From: Pseudonocardia sp. C8
GTDB lineage: Bacteria > Actinomycetota > Actinomycetes > Mycobacteriales > Pseudonocardiaceae
NCBI RefSeq assembly: GCF_014267175.1
Contig: NZ_JACMTR010000002.1
Coordinates: forward strand, 4,117,501 to 4,181,500
Length of the DNA: 64,000 nt
Direction of reading: 5' to 3'
How positions within the stretch are numbered: position 1 is the stretch's first letter; the number at the start of each line of letters is the position of its first letter. A model generated the notes under the pieces. It was not told the origin of the DNA, did not search any database, and saw only the letters and a program-made list of their open reading frames with translations. A program made the position numbers and the translations under genes. Below, piece by piece: positions 16,626 to 25,694 of the stretch.

Positions 16626-17628
16626 CATGCCGGCGCTCGCCGTGCTCGTCTCCGCACTCGCCCTGGTCGCGGGGCTCGCCCCGGCGGCGGCCGACCCGCC
16701 ACTCCCCCGGGCCGCGCCGGAGGCGACGCCGCACTCCCCCGCCCGGCCGGTCGGCGGACGCGCGGTCGACGGGTTCTACGCCGACCCCACCATCGCCGTG
16801 CACGACCGGACGTACTACCTGTATCCGACCACCGACGGTGAGGCCTACAAGGACGCGTCGTTCACGGTCTGGACGTCCACGGACCTGGCCACGTGGCGGA
16901 AGCGCGGTGAGGTGCTGCGGCTCGGCCCGGACGTCGCCTGGGCCGACAAGCTCGCCTGGGCTCCGGAGATCGCCGAGCGCGACGGCCGCTGGTACCTCTA
17001 CTTCACCGGTGACATGAAGATCGGTGTCGCGGTGGCGGACTCCCCGCTCGGCCCGTTCCGCGACAGCGGGCGGCCCCTGGTCTCGGAGAACCCGGGCGGC
17101 CGCGGGCAGGCGATCGACCCGGCCGTGCTCGCCGCCCCGGACGGCACCCGCTGGCTGTACTGGGGCAACGGCCAGGCGCACGTGGTGCCGCTGAACCCGG
17201 ACATGGTCTCGTTCGACCCGAAGAAGGTCACCGTCATCCGGGGCCTGGACGGGTTCGGCGAGGGCCTGCACATGGCCTACCGGGCCGGGACGTACCACCT
17301 GACGTGGTCGATCGGCCACTTCACCTCCGAGGACTACCGGGTCGGCTACGCCACCGCGCCGAGCCCGACCGGCCCGTTCACCAACCACGGTGTGATCCTC
17401 GCGAAGGACCTCGACCAGGGTGTCCGGGGCCCGGGCCACGGGTCGATGCTGCGGATCCCGGGCACCGACGAGTGGTACTACGCCTACCACCGCTTCGCGA
17501 TCCCCGGCGGCGACGGCACTCACCGCGAGGTCACCCTCGACCGGGTCCCGATCACCCCGGAGGGGCGGTTCGGCCGGATCGCGCCGACCCTCGCCGGGCC
17601 GGCACCGCGGCCGGTTCCCTTGACCTGA
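16585..17628 (+). CDS. Secreted glycoside hydrolase family 43-like beta-propeller protein
   Basis: The ~347-residue protein starts with a signal peptide (hydrophobic run MPALAVLVSALALVAGLAPAAA, then ADPP as a likely cleavage zone). The mature part has GH43 features: DGFYADPTIAVHDRTYYLYP with the base Asp, WAPEIAERDGRWYLYFTG, IDPAVLAAPDGTRWLYWG, GLHMAYRAGTYHL and the GPGHGSMLRIP strand. This family hydrolyses arabinan or xylan side chains outside the cell. The start is uncertain: ATG at 16585, ATG at 16627 or GTG at 16546 all fit, and the 33-bp repeat lies across them. Its TGA stop falls within the promoter of the next gene. Confidence 0.75.
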   Translation: MRDPLALLAVQRTRMPALAVLVSALALVAGLAPAAADPPLPRAAPEATPHSPARPVGGRAVDGFYADPTIAVHDRTYYLYPTTDGEAYKDASFTVWTSTDLATWRKRGEVLRLGPDVAWADKLAWAPEIAERDGRWYLYFTGDMKIGVAVADSPLGPFRDSGRPLVSENPGGRGQAIDPAVLAAPDGTRWLYWGNGQAHVVPLNPDMVSFDPKKVTVIRGLDGFGEGLHMAYRAGTYHLTWSIGHFTSEDYRVGYATAPSPTGPFTNHGVILAKDLDQGVRGPGHGSMLRIPGTDEWYYAYHRFAIPGGDGTHREVTLDRVPITPEGRFGRIAPTLAGPAPRPVPLT

Positions 17629-17650
17629 AGCCAGGTCCAGCTCCTAGCGT
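17620..17650 (+). promoter_or_regulatory. MerR-type promoter with 19-bp spacer and internal dyad
   Basis: A -35 TTGACC (17620-17625) and a -10 TAGCGT (17645-17650) are separated by exactly 19 bases, the overlong spacer used by MerR-activated promoters. Inside it is a perfect inverted repeat, GACCTG (17622-17627) and CAGGTC (17632-17637), with a 4-base loop. It drives the MFS gene at about 17730. No MerR gene is adjacent; the one at 5843 is 12 kb away. Confidence 0.65.
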
Positions 17651-17729
17651 CCTCCTCGGACGACCGATGAGTTCGCCGGCTCCGGCCGGTCGGACTCCAT
17701 GACGGACGACGAGTGACGGGGTGAGGGAC

Positions 17730-19214
17730 GTGACCACGACGGCACCGGCGCTGGATCTGCGCCACGGGACGCAACGGGTGTTCGCGCACCTGCTCGCGAG
17801 CACGCTGACGGTCTCGGTCGTCAACTTCACGGTCTGGTTCGCCGTGACGTTCTGGGTGTTCCTCGAGACCCGGTCGATCATGGCGACCGGGATCATCGCC
17901 GGGATCTTCCTGGCCGCGACCAGCCTGACCGGCATCCCGTTCGGCGGGATCGTCGACCACTTCGGCAAGAAGGCGGTCCTGCAGGCGTCCGCGGCGGTGT
18001 CCGCGACGATCTACCTCGGCTGCCTGGGCACCTACCTGCTCGTCCCGGCCGAGGAGTTCCGCGACCCGGGGAGCCCGGTGCTGTGGGCGTTCGTCGTCGC
18101 GCTGATGCTGGGCGTGATCACCGGGAACCTGCGGACGATCGCCCTGCCGACCCTGGTGACGCTGCTCGTGCCGGCCCCGGTGCGGGACCGCGCCAACGGC
18201 CTGGTCGGGACGGCGACCGGGGTGTCGTTCCTGGTCACCTCGGTGCTGTCCGGCCTGCTGGTCGCCTTCGACGGGATGCGGTCGGTGCTGGTGGTGGCCG
18301 TCGTGGCGCTGGGCGCGTCGCTGCTGCACCTGGCCCGGGTCCGGGTCCCGTCCGCGCCGGCGGCGGCCCCGTCGGCGGACGGCGGCGGGCGCGGTATCGA
18401 CCTGCGCGGGACGCTGCAGGTGGTCCGCTCGGTGCCCGGCCTGCCGGCGCTGATCGTGTTCACCTGCGTGAACAACCTGCTCGGCGGGGTGTTCATGGCG
18501 CTGATGGACCCGTACGGCCTGTCGCTGGTGTCGGTCCAGGCGTGGGGCCTGCTGTGGGGCGCCCTGTCCACCCTCGTGATCATCGGCGGGCTGCTGGTCG
18601 CCCGCACCGGGCTCGGCTCGCGACCGGTCCGGACGCTGCTGCTGGTGAACGCGGTGCTGTGGACGTCGACGATGCTGTTCCCGCTGCAGGCCTCCATCGT
18701 CACGCTCACCGTGGGGATGGCCGTGTTCATGCTCCTGATGCCCTACGCCGAGGCGGCCGAGCAGACGGTGCTGCAGCGGGTGGTGCCCTACCACCGGCAG
18801 GGCCGGGTCTTCGGGTTCGCGCAGAGCGTCGAGCAGGCGGCCTCGCCGCTGACCGCGTTCCTGCTCGCTCCGGTGACCGAGCTCGTCGTGGTGCCGTTCA
18901 TGACCGACGGCGCCGGAGCACGCACCGTCGGGCCGTGGTTCGGCACCGGGGCCGACCGCGCGATCGCCCTGGTGTTCGTGGTCGCCGGGCTGCTCGGGCT
19001 GGTCCTGACCCTGGCGGCGCTGGCGAGCGGCCCGTACCGGCGGCTGTCGACGGCCTACCTGACGGCACCCCGGGCCGAGCCCGCACCGCACGCGGAGCAC
19101 GCGCCGGCGCCCGGGCCGCACACGGAGCACGCCCCGGCGCCCGCGCCCGGCCCGCGAACCGGGGACGGACTCACCGGGCCCGCGCCGGACCCGGTTCCCT
19201 GCGCGGCAGCCTGA
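17730..19214 (+). CDS. MFS transporter (EntS/MFS_3-like exporter)
   Basis: The ~494-residue integral membrane protein has about twelve hydrophobic helices. The MFS cytoplasmic loop is in GGIVDHFGKKAVLQ (about residue 75), and a second loop reads RVVPYHRQGRVFGFAQSVEQ. The layout resembles exporters of the EntS/MefA group. The last 50 residues are a Pro/Ala/His tail with two near-repeats (PHAEHAPAPG, PHTEHAPAPA), unusual for an MFS protein. Two GTGs are possible; that at 17730 is preferred because GTGAGGG lies just upstream as a ribosome site. Its promoter is of MerR type, hinting at induction by a drug-like effector. The substrate is unknown. Confidence 0.85.
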   Translation: MTTTAPALDLRHGTQRVFAHLLASTLTVSVVNFTVWFAVTFWVFLETRSIMATGIIAGIFLAATSLTGIPFGGIVDHFGKKAVLQASAAVSATIYLGCLGTYLLVPAEEFRDPGSPVLWAFVVALMLGVITGNLRTIALPTLVTLLVPAPVRDRANGLVGTATGVSFLVTSVLSGLLVAFDGMRSVLVVAVVALGASLLHLARVRVPSAPAAAPSADGGGRGIDLRGTLQVVRSVPGLPALIVFTCVNNLLGGVFMALMDPYGLSLVSVQAWGLLWGALSTLVIIGGLLVARTGLGSRPVRTLLLVNAVLWTSTMLFPLQASIVTLTVGMAVFMLLMPYAEAAEQTVLQRVVPYHRQGRVFGFAQSVEQAASPLTAFLLAPVTELVVVPFMTDGAGARTVGPWFGTGADRAIALVFVVAGLLGLVLTLAALASGPYRRLSTAYLTAPRAEPAPHAEHAPAPGPHTEHAPAPAPGPRTGDGLTGPAPDPVPCAAA

Positions 19215-19236
19215 CCTCCGCCCCGCCGCGCCTGGT

Positions 19237-19283
19237 ACTCATGGAGCTTTGGTCCTGTGGCACGGGACCAAAGCTCCATGAGT
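19237..19283. terminator. Perfect 19-bp stem hairpin between convergent transporters
   Basis: The arm at 19237-19255 (ACTCATGGAGCTTTGGTCC) is exactly complementary to 19265-19283, with a 9-base loop. It lies between the 3' ends of the MFS gene (plus) and the OFA small subunit (minus), the expected place for a bidirectional terminator. It has no T tract. The AT-richer sequence and perfect symmetry contrast with the surrounding GC-rich DNA, so it may be a dispersed palindromic element. Confidence 0.65.
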
Positions 19284-19317
19284 CCCAGTAGGGGCGGGGT
19301 GCCGGGCGGGTGGCGCG

Positions 19318-19461
19318 TCAGCCGAAGAGGGCCGGGATCTTGAGCACGAGCTGGTAGAGCCCGTACGCGAACGGCACGCCGACCCAGAGCCAGGCCAGGG
19401 TGGCCCCGCCCCACTGCACCGGCCCCCACGTCGGGGCCTCGTCCGCCGCATGCTTGCTCAT
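19318..19461 (-). CDS. MFS transporter small subunit (47 aa)
   Basis: This tiny gene encodes a protein with one membrane segment (LAWLWVGVPFAYGLYQLVLKIP) after a short polar start (MSKHAADEAPTWGPVQWG). Such peptides are known as small subunits accompanying oxalate/formate-type MFS antiporters. Its ATG overlaps the stop of the OFA transporter by four bases (ATGA), so it is translated with it. The pairing makes an accessory role in the antiporter likely. No biochemical role can be read from the sequence. Confidence 0.8.
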   Translation of the reverse strand: MSKHAADEAPTWGPVQWGGATLAWLWVGVPFAYGLYQLVLKIPALFG

Positions 19462-20852
19462 TCCTGGCTCCCCTTCACCTCGGTCGTCTCCCGGTCCGCC
19501 GCCTCGGGTCCGGTCAGGTGGTGCTTCGGATCGACCGGCCGGATCAGCTCGTTGCACGCGAACGCGATCACCAGCAACACGATCATGATCATGAATGCGG
19601 TGGTGTAACGGGCCGGCCCCGCGACCCCGGCAGCGATCCGGGCGTCGGCGACCGCGTTGACGATCAGCGGCCCGAGCACGCCCGCGGTCGACCAGGCCGT
19701 CAGCAGCCGGCCGTGGATCGCCCCGACCTGGTAGGTGCCGAACAGGTCCCGCAGGTAGGCCGGGACGGTGGCGAACCCGGCGCCGTAGAACGACAGGATC
19801 AGGATCGAGGCGATCAGGAACAGCGCCCGGCTCTGGTTCGGCACCAGCGTGATCAGCAGGTACAGCAGCGCGCCGACACCCAGGTAGATCCGGTACATGT
19901 TCTTGCGCCCCAGGACGTCCGACAGCGACGACCACGCGATCCGGCCGGCCGAGTTCGCCAGCGACAGGATCGAGACGAAGCCGACCGCGGCCCCGGCGAG
20001 CGCCTGCGGCGGGGTGGAGTCCCGGAAGAAGTCCTGGAAGATCGGGTTCGCCCGTTCCAGGATACCGATCCCCGCGGTGACGTTGAAGGTCAGCACCACC
20101 CACAGCAGCCAGAACTGCGGGGTGCGGAGCGCCTCGTTCGCCGACACGTGGTTGGTCGTGATCATCTTCGAGGTCGTCGCCGTCGCCGGGTCCCACCCGG
20201 GCGGCGACCAGCCCTCGGCCGGAACCCGGATCAGCAGCCAGCCCACCGACATGAAGACCAGGTAGATCAGCCCCATGACCAGGAACGTCGTGCCGATGCC
20301 GGCGACCGACGGGTCGGGACCGGTCGCGTCGAACGCCGACAGCAGCGACGCCGTCAACGGCGACGCGATCAGCGCACCGCCGCCGAACCCCATGATGGCC
20401 AGCCCGGTGGACAGGCCGGGCCGGTCCGGGAACCACTTGATCAGCGTCGAGACCGGCGAGATGTAGCCGACGCCCAGCCCGATCCCCCCGACGAAGCCGT
20501 AGCCGAACACGACCAGCCAGTACCAGCCGATGTAGAGCCCGAGCGCCGAGATCAGGAATCCGGACACGAAGCAGGACGTCGCCACCACCATCGCCCAGCG
20601 GGGCCCGTTCTCGTCCACCTTGGTGCCGAACAGCGCCGACGACAGGCCCAGCATGATGATCGCGAGGGTGAACGGCAGCGCCGTCGCGACCCCGGACAGG
20701 TCCAGCCCGTTGCCCAGGGGGACCTTGAACGCGCTCCAGGCGTAGGCCTGGCCGATCGCCAGGTGGATGGACAGCGCGGCGGGCGGGACCAGCCACCGGC
20801 TCCAGCCCGGTGGCGCGACGATGCGCTCCCTCGCGAGAAAGCCGGCGGCCAT
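19458..20852 (-). CDS. OFA-family MFS antiporter (oxalate/formate-type)
   Basis: The 464-residue membrane protein has twelve hydrophobic helices and the OFA wording: IHLAIGQAYAWSAFKVPL early, LGVGYISPVSTLIKWFPDRPGLSTGLAIMGFGGGALIA in the middle, and GRIAWSSLSDVLGRKNMYRIYL in the second half. OxlT of this family exchanges oxalate for formate, but many actinobacterial members move other small carboxylates. It is followed, with a 4-base overlap, by its small-subunit gene. No oxalate-degrading gene (frc, oxc) is nearby, so oxalate is only one possibility. The start is the ATG at 20850-20852. Confidence 0.85.
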   Translation of the reverse strand: MAAGFLARERIVAPPGWSRWLVPPAALSIHLAIGQAYAWSAFKVPLGNGLDLSGVATALPFTLAIIMLGLSSALFGTKVDENGPRWAMVVATSCFVSGFLISALGLYIGWYWLVVFGYGFVGGIGLGVGYISPVSTLIKWFPDRPGLSTGLAIMGFGGGALIASPLTASLLSAFDATGPDPSVAGIGTTFLVMGLIYLVFMSVGWLLIRVPAEGWSPPGWDPATATTSKMITTNHVSANEALRTPQFWLLWVVLTFNVTAGIGILERANPIFQDFFRDSTPPQALAGAAVGFVSILSLANSAGRIAWSSLSDVLGRKNMYRIYLGVGALLYLLITLVPNQSRALFLIASILILSFYGAGFATVPAYLRDLFGTYQVGAIHGRLLTAWSTAGVLGPLIVNAVADARIAAGVAGPARYTTAFMIMIVLLVIAFACNELIRPVDPKHHLTGPEAADRETTEVKGSQE

Positions 20853-20962
20853 CAGGTGTCTCCTTCGTCACGGCGTCCGCGCCACGCTAAGTAGCGGGCG
20901 GCACCTCGGCAACCCGGGGCACTCGGGCGCCCGGGTACCCGCGGCCGGCGTCGGCGACACCC

Positions 20963-21055
20963 GGTGCCGATGCTCGCTCCGCACGCTCCGCTCGGTGCCG
21001 ACGCTCGCTCCGCACGCTCCGCTCGGTGCCGATGCTCGCTCCGCAAACTCCGCTC
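20963..21055. repeat. Three tandem copies of a 31-bp repeat
   Basis: The unit GGTGCCGATGCTCGCTCCGC plus ACGCTCCGCTC occurs at 20963-20993, 20994-21024 and 21025-21055 with one to three mismatches. The unit length is not a multiple of three and no gene covers it. It lies between the OFA transporter start and the clpX terminator. Confidence 0.8.
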
Positions 21056-21092
21056 GGTCAGTGGCGACGAGCCGGTCGGGCCCGCACACGAC

Positions 21093-21126
21093 GACGCCGG
21101 CCCCACCGTGTGGTGGAGCCGGCGTC
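21093..21126 (-). terminator. clpX terminator hairpin
   Basis: Nine paired bases, GACGCCGGC (21093-21101) and GCCGGCGTC (21118-21126), enclose an inner CCACC/GGTGG pairing with a GTGT loop. It sits 19 bases after the clpX stop. There is no T tract, as is common in actinobacteria. Confidence 0.65.
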
Positions 21127-21144
21127 GGTGTCGGTGTGCGCCAC

Positions 21145-22434
21145 TCAGGCCGTGCGGTCGCGGCGCTCCCGGCGCGGGGGCTGCCGCGGCACGATCGTCG
21201 GGTTGACGTTCTCCTTCACCGTCTGCGCGGTGACCACGACCTTCGCCACGTCGTCGCGGCTCGGGATGTCGTACATGACCGGGAGGAGGACCTCCTCCAT
21301 GATCGCCCGCAGGCCGCGGGCCCCGGTGCCGCGCAGGATCGCCTGGTCGGCGACGGCGTCCAGGGCGTCCTCGGCGAAGTCGAGCTCCACGCCGTCCATC
21401 TCGAACAGCTTGCGGTACTGCTTCACCAGGGCGTTGCGCGGCTCGGTGAGGATCTTGACAAGGGCGTCCTTGTCGAGCGAGGTCACCGAGGCCACGATCG
21501 GCAGCCGGCCGATGAACTCGGGGATCAGGCCGAACTTGATCAGGTCCTCGGGGAGGGTCTCGGCGAAGCTCTCCGCGGGATCGAGCTCCTTCTTCGAGCG
21601 GATGTCGGCGCCGAACCCGATGCCGGACTTGCCGACCCGCTCCCCGATGATCCGCTCCAGCCCGGCGAACGCACCGGCCACGATGAACAGCACGTTCGTC
21701 GTGTCGATCTGGATGAACTCCTGGTGCGGGTGCTTGCGGCCGCCCTGCGGCGGCACGCTCGCCGTCGTCCCCTCCAGGATCTTCAGCAGCGCCTGCTGCA
21801 CGCCCTCGCCGGAGACGTCCCGGGTGATCGACGGGTTCTCCGACTTCCGCGCGATCTTGTCGACCTCGTCGATGTAGATGATGCCGGTCTCGGCGCGCTT
21901 CACGTCGTAGTCGGCGGCCTGGATCAGCTTCAGCAGGATGTTCTCGACATCCTCGCCGACGTACCCGGCCTCGGTCAGCGCGGTCGCGTCCGCGATCGCG
22001 AACGGCACGTTGAGCAGCTTGGCGAGGGTCTGCGCGAGGTAGGTCTTGCCGCACCCGGTGGGACCGAGCATCAGGATGTTCGACTTGGCGATCTCGATGC
22101 CGTCGGTGCCGTCGCCACCGCTGGCGCGGTTCCGCTCGCCGGCCTGGATGCGCTTGTAGTGGTTGTAGACGGCCACCGACAGCGTCCGCTTGGTCGCGGA
22201 CTGCCCGACGACGTACTGGTCGAGGAAGTCGTGGATCTCGGCGGGCTTGGGGAGCTCGTCGAGCTTCACCTCACCGGCCTCGGCCAGCTCCTCCTCGATG
22301 ATCTCGTTGCAGAGATCGATGCACTCGTCGCAGATGTAGACGCCGGGGCCGGCGATGAGCTTCTTGACCTGCTTCTGGCTCTTCCCGCAGAACGAGCACT
22401 TCAGCAGGTCCCCGCCGTCGCCGATGCGTGCCAT
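21145..22434 (-). CDS. clpX: ATP-dependent protease ATPase subunit ClpX
   Basis: The 429-residue unfoldase feeds substrates to ClpP1P2. The N-terminal zinc domain has paired cysteines (CSFCGKSQ and CDECI), followed by Walker A in [13 protein letters not shown], Walker B in [12 protein letters not shown], the pore loop region GYVGED and the ClpP-docking IGF loop in [11 protein letters not shown]. The C-terminal sensor-2 part ends with a basic PRRERRDR tail. Length is standard. The ATG at 22432-22434 is chosen because the zinc domain begins right after it; a longer reading is possible. It is 192 bases after clpP2, in the same direction. Confidence 0.97.
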   Translation of the reverse strand: MARIGDGGDLLKCSFCGKSQKQVKKLIAGPGVYICDECIDLCNEIIEEELAEAGEVKLDELPKPAEIHDFLDQYVVGQSATKRTLSVAVYNHYKRIQAGERNRASGGDGTDGIEIAKSNILMLGPTGCGKTYLAQTLAKLLNVPFAIADATALTEAGYVGEDVENILLKLIQAADYDVKRAETGIIYIDEVDKIARKSENPSITRDVSGEGVQQALLKILEGTTASVPPQGGRKHPHQEFIQIDTTNVLFIVAGAFAGLERIIGERVGKSGIGFGADIRSKKELDPAESFAETLPEDLIKFGLIPEFIGRLPIVASVTSLDKDALVKILTEPRNALVKQYRKLFEMDGVELDFAEDALDAVADQAILRGTGARGLRAIMEEVLLPVMYDIPSRDDVAKVVVTAQTVKENVNPTIVPRQPPRRERRDRTA

Positions 22435-22626
22435 AGGTGTCGATCCCCAGTCCTGGTCCGGCGTTCTCGCGTCGTGCCCGTCGTTCCCCGACCCGTTCAC
22501 GGTATCCAGTGACGACGGTACCTGCCCGGACCCACTGCCGGGACCTCCGAAGAGTCCGTTTCGGCGTCGGGTCGGCGGGCGGTCACCGGGGGCCGGTGGC
22601 CCGGCCCCCGGTGACCCGGGATGTCG

Positions 22627-23319
22627 TTACCTGCCGCCCGTGGCGGACAGCTTGCGGCTCTGCACGATCTCGTCGACCATGCCGTACTCCTTGGCCTCCT
22701 CGGCCGTGAGGATCTTGTCCCGGTCGATGTCGTCGTGCACCTGCTCCGCCGAGCGGTTGGTGTGCCGGGCGATGACCTCCTCCATCCGCCTGCGGATGCG
22801 GGAGATCTCCTTGGCCTGGATCTCCAGGTCCGACGCCTGGCCGTACACACCCTCGGTGGCCGGCTGGTGAATCAGGATCCGGGCGTTCTCGACCGCCATC
22901 CGGCGGCCGGGCGTGCCCGCGGCGAGCAGGACGGCCGCGGCGGACGCCGCCTGCCCGAGGCAGACGGTCTGGATGTCCGGCCGGATGAACTGCATCGTGT
23001 CGTAGATCGCCATCAGCGACGTGAACGACCCGCCCGGCGAGTTGATGTACAGCGAGATCTCGCGGTCCGGGTCCAGCGACTCGAGCACCAGCAGCTGGGC
23101 CATGGTGTCGTTCGCGGAGGTGTCGTTGATCTGCTCGCCGAGGAAGATGATGCGCTCCTCGAAGAGCTTGTTGTACGGGTTCGACTCCTTGACCCCGTAG
23201 CTCGTGCGCTCCACGTAGGACGGCAGCACGTACCGGGCCCTGGCCGGGTCCGGCGCGTACCCGCCGGGACCGCGGAGGTCGGCGACCGACTCGGGGTGGC
23301 GCGGATCGAAGGTGCTCAT
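22627..23319 (-). CDS. clpP2: ATP-dependent Clp protease proteolytic subunit, ClpP2-type
   Basis: The 230-residue peptidase forms the second ring of the mixed ClpP1P2 tetradecamer of actinobacteria. The catalytic Ser is in [15 protein letters not shown], His in ILIHQPA and Asp in [18 protein letters not shown]. The [11 protein letters not shown] wording and the long N-terminal leader (about 40 residues before the core) are typical of ClpP2. Its ATG shares one base with the clpP1 stop (TGATG), so the two subunits are made together. Confidence 0.94.
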   Translation of the reverse strand: MSTFDPRHPESVADLRGPGGYAPDPARARYVLPSYVERTSYGVKESNPYNKLFEERIIFLGEQINDTSANDTMAQLLVLESLDPDREISLYINSPGGSFTSLMAIYDTMQFIRPDIQTVCLGQAASAAAVLLAAGTPGRRMAVENARILIHQPATEGVYGQASDLEIQAKEISRIRRRMEEVIARHTNRSAEQVHDDIDRDKILTAEEAKEYGMVDEIVQSRKLSATGGR

Positions 23320-23963
23320 CAGGCGCTCCCGTTCTGCGACCCGACACCGCCGGCGTGGGTCACGACGTGGTCGACGAAGCCGTACTCCTTGGCCTCCTGC
23401 GCGGAGAACCAGCGGTCACGGTCGGAGTCCCGCTCGATGGTCTCGAGCGACTGCCCGGTGTGCTGGGCGATCAGCTCGGCCATCTCCCGCTTGGTCTTGC
23501 GGAGCTGGTCGGCCAGGATCGTGATGTCGGCCTCGGTCCCGCCGATGCCGCCCGAGGGCTGGTGCATCATGATCCGCGCGTGCGGCAGCGCGAAGCGCTT
23601 GCCGGGGGTTCCCGCGGACAGCAGGAACTGTCCCATCGACGCGGCGAGCCCCATCGCGGTCGTCGACACGTCGCACGGGATCAGGTTCATGGTGTCGAAG
23701 ACGGCCATGCCGTCGTTCACCGAACCGCCCGGCGAGTTGATGTAGAGCTGGATGTCCTTCTCGGGGTCCTCGGCCGCGAGCAGCAGCATCTGCGCCGCGA
23801 TCCGGTTCGAGATCTCCGAGTCCACCTGCTGGCCGAGCACGATGATCCGCTGCTGGAGCAGCCGCTCGTACACCGAGTCGGACAACGACATGCTGTGGTT
23901 CACGGACCGCATCTGCGGTCCGGTACCGCGGCCCGCGAGCGGGCCGATGTCCTGCTGGCTCAC
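23319..23963 (-). CDS. clpP1: ATP-dependent Clp protease proteolytic subunit, ClpP1-type
   Basis: The protein of about 214 residues has Ser in [24 protein letters not shown], His in [11 protein letters not shown] and Asp in [21 protein letters not shown]. The segment [19 protein letters not shown] matches mycobacterial ClpP1. The start is uncertain: the GTG at 23961-23963 has AGGG four bases before it, while ATGs at 23912 and 23891 give lengths closer to the mycobacterial 200 residues. It heads the clpP1-clpP2-clpX series. Upstream is the tig terminator, so it has its own promoter somewhere in 23964-24115; no clear box was recognised. Confidence 0.94.
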   Translation of the reverse strand: MSQQDIGPLAGRGTGPQMRSVNHSMSLSDSVYERLLQQRIIVLGQQVDSEISNRIAAQMLLLAAEDPEKDIQLYINSPGGSVNDGMAVFDTMNLIPCDVSTTAMGLAASMGQFLLSAGTPGKRFALPHARIMMHQPSGGIGGTEADITILADQLRKTKREMAELIAQHTGQSLETIERDSDRDRWFSAQEAKEYGFVDHVVTHAGGVGSQNGSA

Positions 23964-24115
23964 TTCACCCTGCTTTCCGAAGTCGGGCCCGTGCCGGCAC
24001 GACACGCGCGCCGGTGCGGGTCGGAGAAAGTCTTCCTCTGGATCGCTCTCGGTTCTCCGGTGTCGGGTCTTGCGAACCCGTTCACGGCCCCTCGCCGGGA
24101 CCGGTTCGAGGTCGA

Positions 24116-24145
24116 CCCTACGCGGGCCGGAGGGCCCGCGTAGGG
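24116..24145 (-). terminator. tig terminator hairpin
   Basis: A perfect 13-bp stem, CCCTACGCGGGCC (24116-24128) with GGCCCGCGTAGGG (24133-24145), has a 4-base loop. It lies 73 bases after the tig stop and ahead of clpP1, which suggests tig and clpP1 are separate transcription units. Confidence 0.75.
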
Positions 24146-24218
24146 AACGACGCCCGATGTTCGCCCAGAGCGCACCGCCTGCCGTGCCGGGGTGCGCTCC
24201 GGACGGCGAACGGCCAGG

Positions 24219-25694
24219 TCAGGCCTTGGCGTCCGCGGTCTCGCCGGTGGCGTCCGACCCGGTGCCACCGTCCTCACCGGACGCGGCCTCCTCGGTGCCG
24301 GCCCCGTCGGTGGCCTCGGCGTCGGCCTCGTCGGACCCGGCCGGGGCCTCCTCGACGGTGGTCTCCTCGTCGTCCGGGCCCAGGAGGTCGGACAGGTCGA
24401 CGGCGTCGCCGTTCGGGAGGGTGACCGACGCGGCCCGCACGGCGGTGATCAGCGCCTTGGACCGGCGGACGTCCTGGTAGATCGCCGGGATCTGGCCGGC
24501 CTGCTGGATCTGCTGGACGAACTGCTCCGGCGCCATGCCGTACTGCTGGGCCTGGTACAGGATCCGCTCGGTGAGCTCCTGGTCGTTGACCGAGACCTCC
24601 TCCTTGTCCGCCAGCGCGTCGAGCACCAGGCGGTAACGGACGGCCTTCTCGGCCTCCTCGCGCGACTCGGTGTCGAACTGCTCGCGGGTGCGGTCCTGCG
24701 AGGCGAGGAACTCGGCGAAGCGCTCCTCGTCGTGGTCGAACGCGTGCACCGCGTCGTGCAGCCGGTTGTCGACCTCGGCCTGGACGACGCTCTCCGGCAG
24801 CGGGACCTCGGTGCCCTCGACCAGCTTCTCGAGCAGCCGGTCCCGGGCCTGGGTGGCCTGCTCCATGCGCTTGGACCGGCCGAGGCGCTCCCGGAGGTCG
24901 GCCTTCAGCTCGTCGAGCGTGTCGAACTCGGAGGCGAGCTGGGCGAACTCGTCGTCGGCGTCGGGGAGGTGACGCTCCTTGACCGTGGTCACCTTGACGG
25001 TGATCTCCGCGTCCGCGCCGGCGTGCTCCCCCGCCACCAGCTGCGAGGTGAAGGTCTTCTCCTCGCCGGCCGACATGCCCTCGAGGGCCTCGTCGATGCC
25101 CTCGATCAGGCCGCCCTGGCCGACCTCGTACGAGAAGCCGGTGGTGGTGGCCTCCTCGATCTCCTTGCCGTCGACCGAGGCCGAGAGGTCGATCTGGACG
25201 AAGTCGCCGGTCCGTGCCGGGCGCTCGACGCCGGCCAGGGTGCCGAACCGGGCCCGCAGCTGGTCGAGCTGCTCGGTGACCTCCTCGTCGGTCACCTCGG
25301 TCTCGTCGACCTCGACGGCCAGGCCGTCGAGCTCGGGCAGCTCGATCTCCGGCCGGACGTCGACCTCGGCGGTGAACGCGAGGCGCTCGCCGTCGGCGAT
25401 CTCGGTGACCTCGATGTCGGGCTGGCCGATCGGCTTGACGTCCTCGGAGGAGACGACGGCCTCCTGGTACTTGACCGGGATCGCGTTGTTGACGACCTCG
25501 TCGAGGACCGGGGCGCGGCCGATGCGTGCCTCGAGGATGCGGGCCGGGGCCTTGCCCGGACGGAAGCCGGGGACACGGACCTGCTGGGCGATCTTCTTGT
25601 ACGCGCGGTCGAAGTCGGGCTTGAGCTCGTCGAACGGCACCTCGACGTTGATCCGGACGCGCGTCGGGCTGAGGTGCTCGACGGTGCTCTTCAC
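24219..25694 (-). CDS. tig: Trigger factor, ribosome-associated chaperone and prolyl isomerase
   Basis: The 491-residue protein begins KSTVEHLSPTRVRINVEVPF, and the ribosome-binding signature reads GFRPGKAPARILEARIG (residues ~45-62). The FKBP-like isomerase domain (GDFVQIDLSASVDGKEIEEA...) occupies about 155-245, followed by the helical C-terminal chaperone part. The last ~45 residues are acidic and low in complexity (EEAPAGSDEADAEATDGAG), as in other actinobacteria. The GTG start at 25692-25694 has AAGGAG eight bases upstream. tig ahead of clpP1-clpP2-clpX is a conserved proteostasis order. Confidence 0.96.
   Translation of the reverse strand: MKSTVEHLSPTRVRINVEVPFDELKPDFDRAYKKIAQQVRVPGFRPGKAPARILEARIGRAPVLDEVVNNAIPVKYQEAVVSSEDVKPIGQPDIEVTEIADGERLAFTAEVDVRPEIELPELDGLAVEVDETEVTDEEVTEQLDQLRARFGTLAGVERPARTGDFVQIDLSASVDGKEIEEATTTGFSYEVGQGGLIEGIDEALEGMSAGEEKTFTSQLVAGEHAGADAEITVKVTTVKERHLPDADDEFAQLASEFDTLDELKADLRERLGRSKRMEQATQARDRLLEKLVEGTEVPLPESVVQAEVDNRLHDAVHAFDHDEERFAEFLASQDRTREQFDTESREEAEKAVRYRLVLDALADKEEVSVNDQELTERILYQAQQYGMAPEQFVQQIQQAGQIPAIYQDVRRSKALITAVRAASVTLPNGDAVDLSDLLGPDDEETTVEEAPAGSDEADAEATDGAGTEEAASGEDGGTGSDATGETADAKA

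Noticed and set aside
23964..24115. A ClgR box for clpP1
   Set aside because: ClgR commonly controls clpP1P2 in actinobacteria, but no paired CGC-N5-GCG site of acceptable quality was found. TTGCGAACCCG at about 24070 is only a half-site.
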